A stretch of 64,000 nucleotides of DNA, taken from positions 1-64,000 of the forward strand of contig JADJGV010000015.1 of NCBI GenBank assembly GCA_016707895.1, in the 5' to 3' direction. Below the pieces are notes generated by a model. The model saw only the letters and a program-made list of their open reading frames with translations. It did not search any database and was not told the DNA's origin. How positions within the stretch are numbered: position 1 is the stretch's first letter; each line of letters begins with the position of its first letter. The translations under genes and the position numbers were made by a program. Positions 63,841-64,000 of the stretch are shown one piece after another. Origin of the DNA: Myxococcales bacterium. GTDB lineage: Bacteria; Myxococcota_A; Polyangia; Haliangiales; Haliangiaceae.

Positions 63841-64000
63841 AGGGGCTACGTGTCAGCGGGCCGCAGTTGAGTCGGCGGTCACTTCCTGCTCGAACATTCT
63901 TTGACAGCTGCGCGCCTCTGCACTTCGAGGGCACTTCGCCATCAGTTGCCTGCGTAGAGACACGGGCTTGGCGTCCTCCATCACCAGCTTGCCGTCAGCG
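63841..64000 (-). CDS. 3' end of the gene before ccmF, possibly ccmE
   Basis: Only the last ~50 codons lie in the window and the frame is not stable. The minus strand reads ADGKLVMEDAKPV and, with one indel, AKCPSK near 63925-63935; the CPSK(Y) end is typical of CcmE heme chaperones of this kind of bacterium, and the position before ccmF fits. Too little is present to be sure; exact stop not determined. Confidence 0.35.

Overview
The window is about 70% GC and gene-dense. It carries nine intact Ser/Thr protein kinase genes plus one kinase remnant, many lipoproteins with Asp/Gly- or Pro-rich linkers, and a secreted metalloprotease whose C-terminus looks like a MYXO-CTERM sorting signal. Together these point to a myxobacterium (Myxococcota), probably from the Haliangium/Kofleria side of the phylum; that placement is inferred from gene content and style only.

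Layout. 1-5.0 kb: 3' end of a B12-binding-domain gene, then on the minus strand nudC, pcm and an aldehyde dehydrogenase (the last two overlapping), and an ECF sigma factor reading in frame into a DsbA-like thiol oxidoreductase. 5.1-35.2 kb: an accessory block of six intact kinases and one kinase remnant, an FHA-FHA-winged-helix protein, lipoproteins, a DUF4157/Het-C-like protein, a SpvB/VCBS/YD-repeat (Rhs) giant with a displaced tip, SUFU-like and SMI1/KNR4-like proteins of the kind that act as immunity proteins, a CxxCH beta-propeller lipoprotein and a beta-helix lipoprotein. 35.2-39.1 kb: assimilatory sulfate reduction and siroheme operon (APS reductase, Met8-type dehydrogenase, uroporphyrinogen-III methyltransferase, sulfite reductase). 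39.1-55.1 kb: barrel-like proteins, an ECF sigma/FecR/Cys-rich lipoprotein trio, the MYXO-CTERM protease, a DUF4333 lipoprotein, three more kinases (two with altered catalytic motifs), a lipase-like lipoprotein, an acyl-CoA dehydrogenase and a kinase/ECF divergent pair. 55.2-64.0 kb: a minus-strand System I cytochrome c maturation operon (ccmE?, F, H, I-like, a large anchored protein, A, B, C, D). From about 59.2 kb the reading frames break repeatedly, as expected of a poor-quality contig end.

The main find is a shared promoter architecture in the accessory block. Ten copies of an 18-bp element (consensus GYGWAANCGNNCTGTCAT) lie 22 bp (23 in two copies) upstream of a -10-like hexamer, which in turn usually lies 6-7 nt before the start codon. 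Centred near -43, the element is placed like a class II activator site. It precedes five intact kinases or kinase operons, the kinase remnant that now leads into the Rhs genes, the DUF4157/Het-C protein and three surface lipoproteins. I read this as one regulon of kinases and surface or toxin-like proteins. The FHA-FHA-winged-helix protein beside the first copy is the best local candidate for its activator.

Second, many genes elsewhere in the window show TAnnnT-N6-start with no Shine-Dalgarno sequence, which indicates leaderless mRNAs. Third, a ~185-bp repeat (element, leader and first ~33 kinase codons) flanks the Rhs module: the left copy is a kinase remnant whose stop overlaps the start of the next gene, so the module appears to have captured a kinase promoter.
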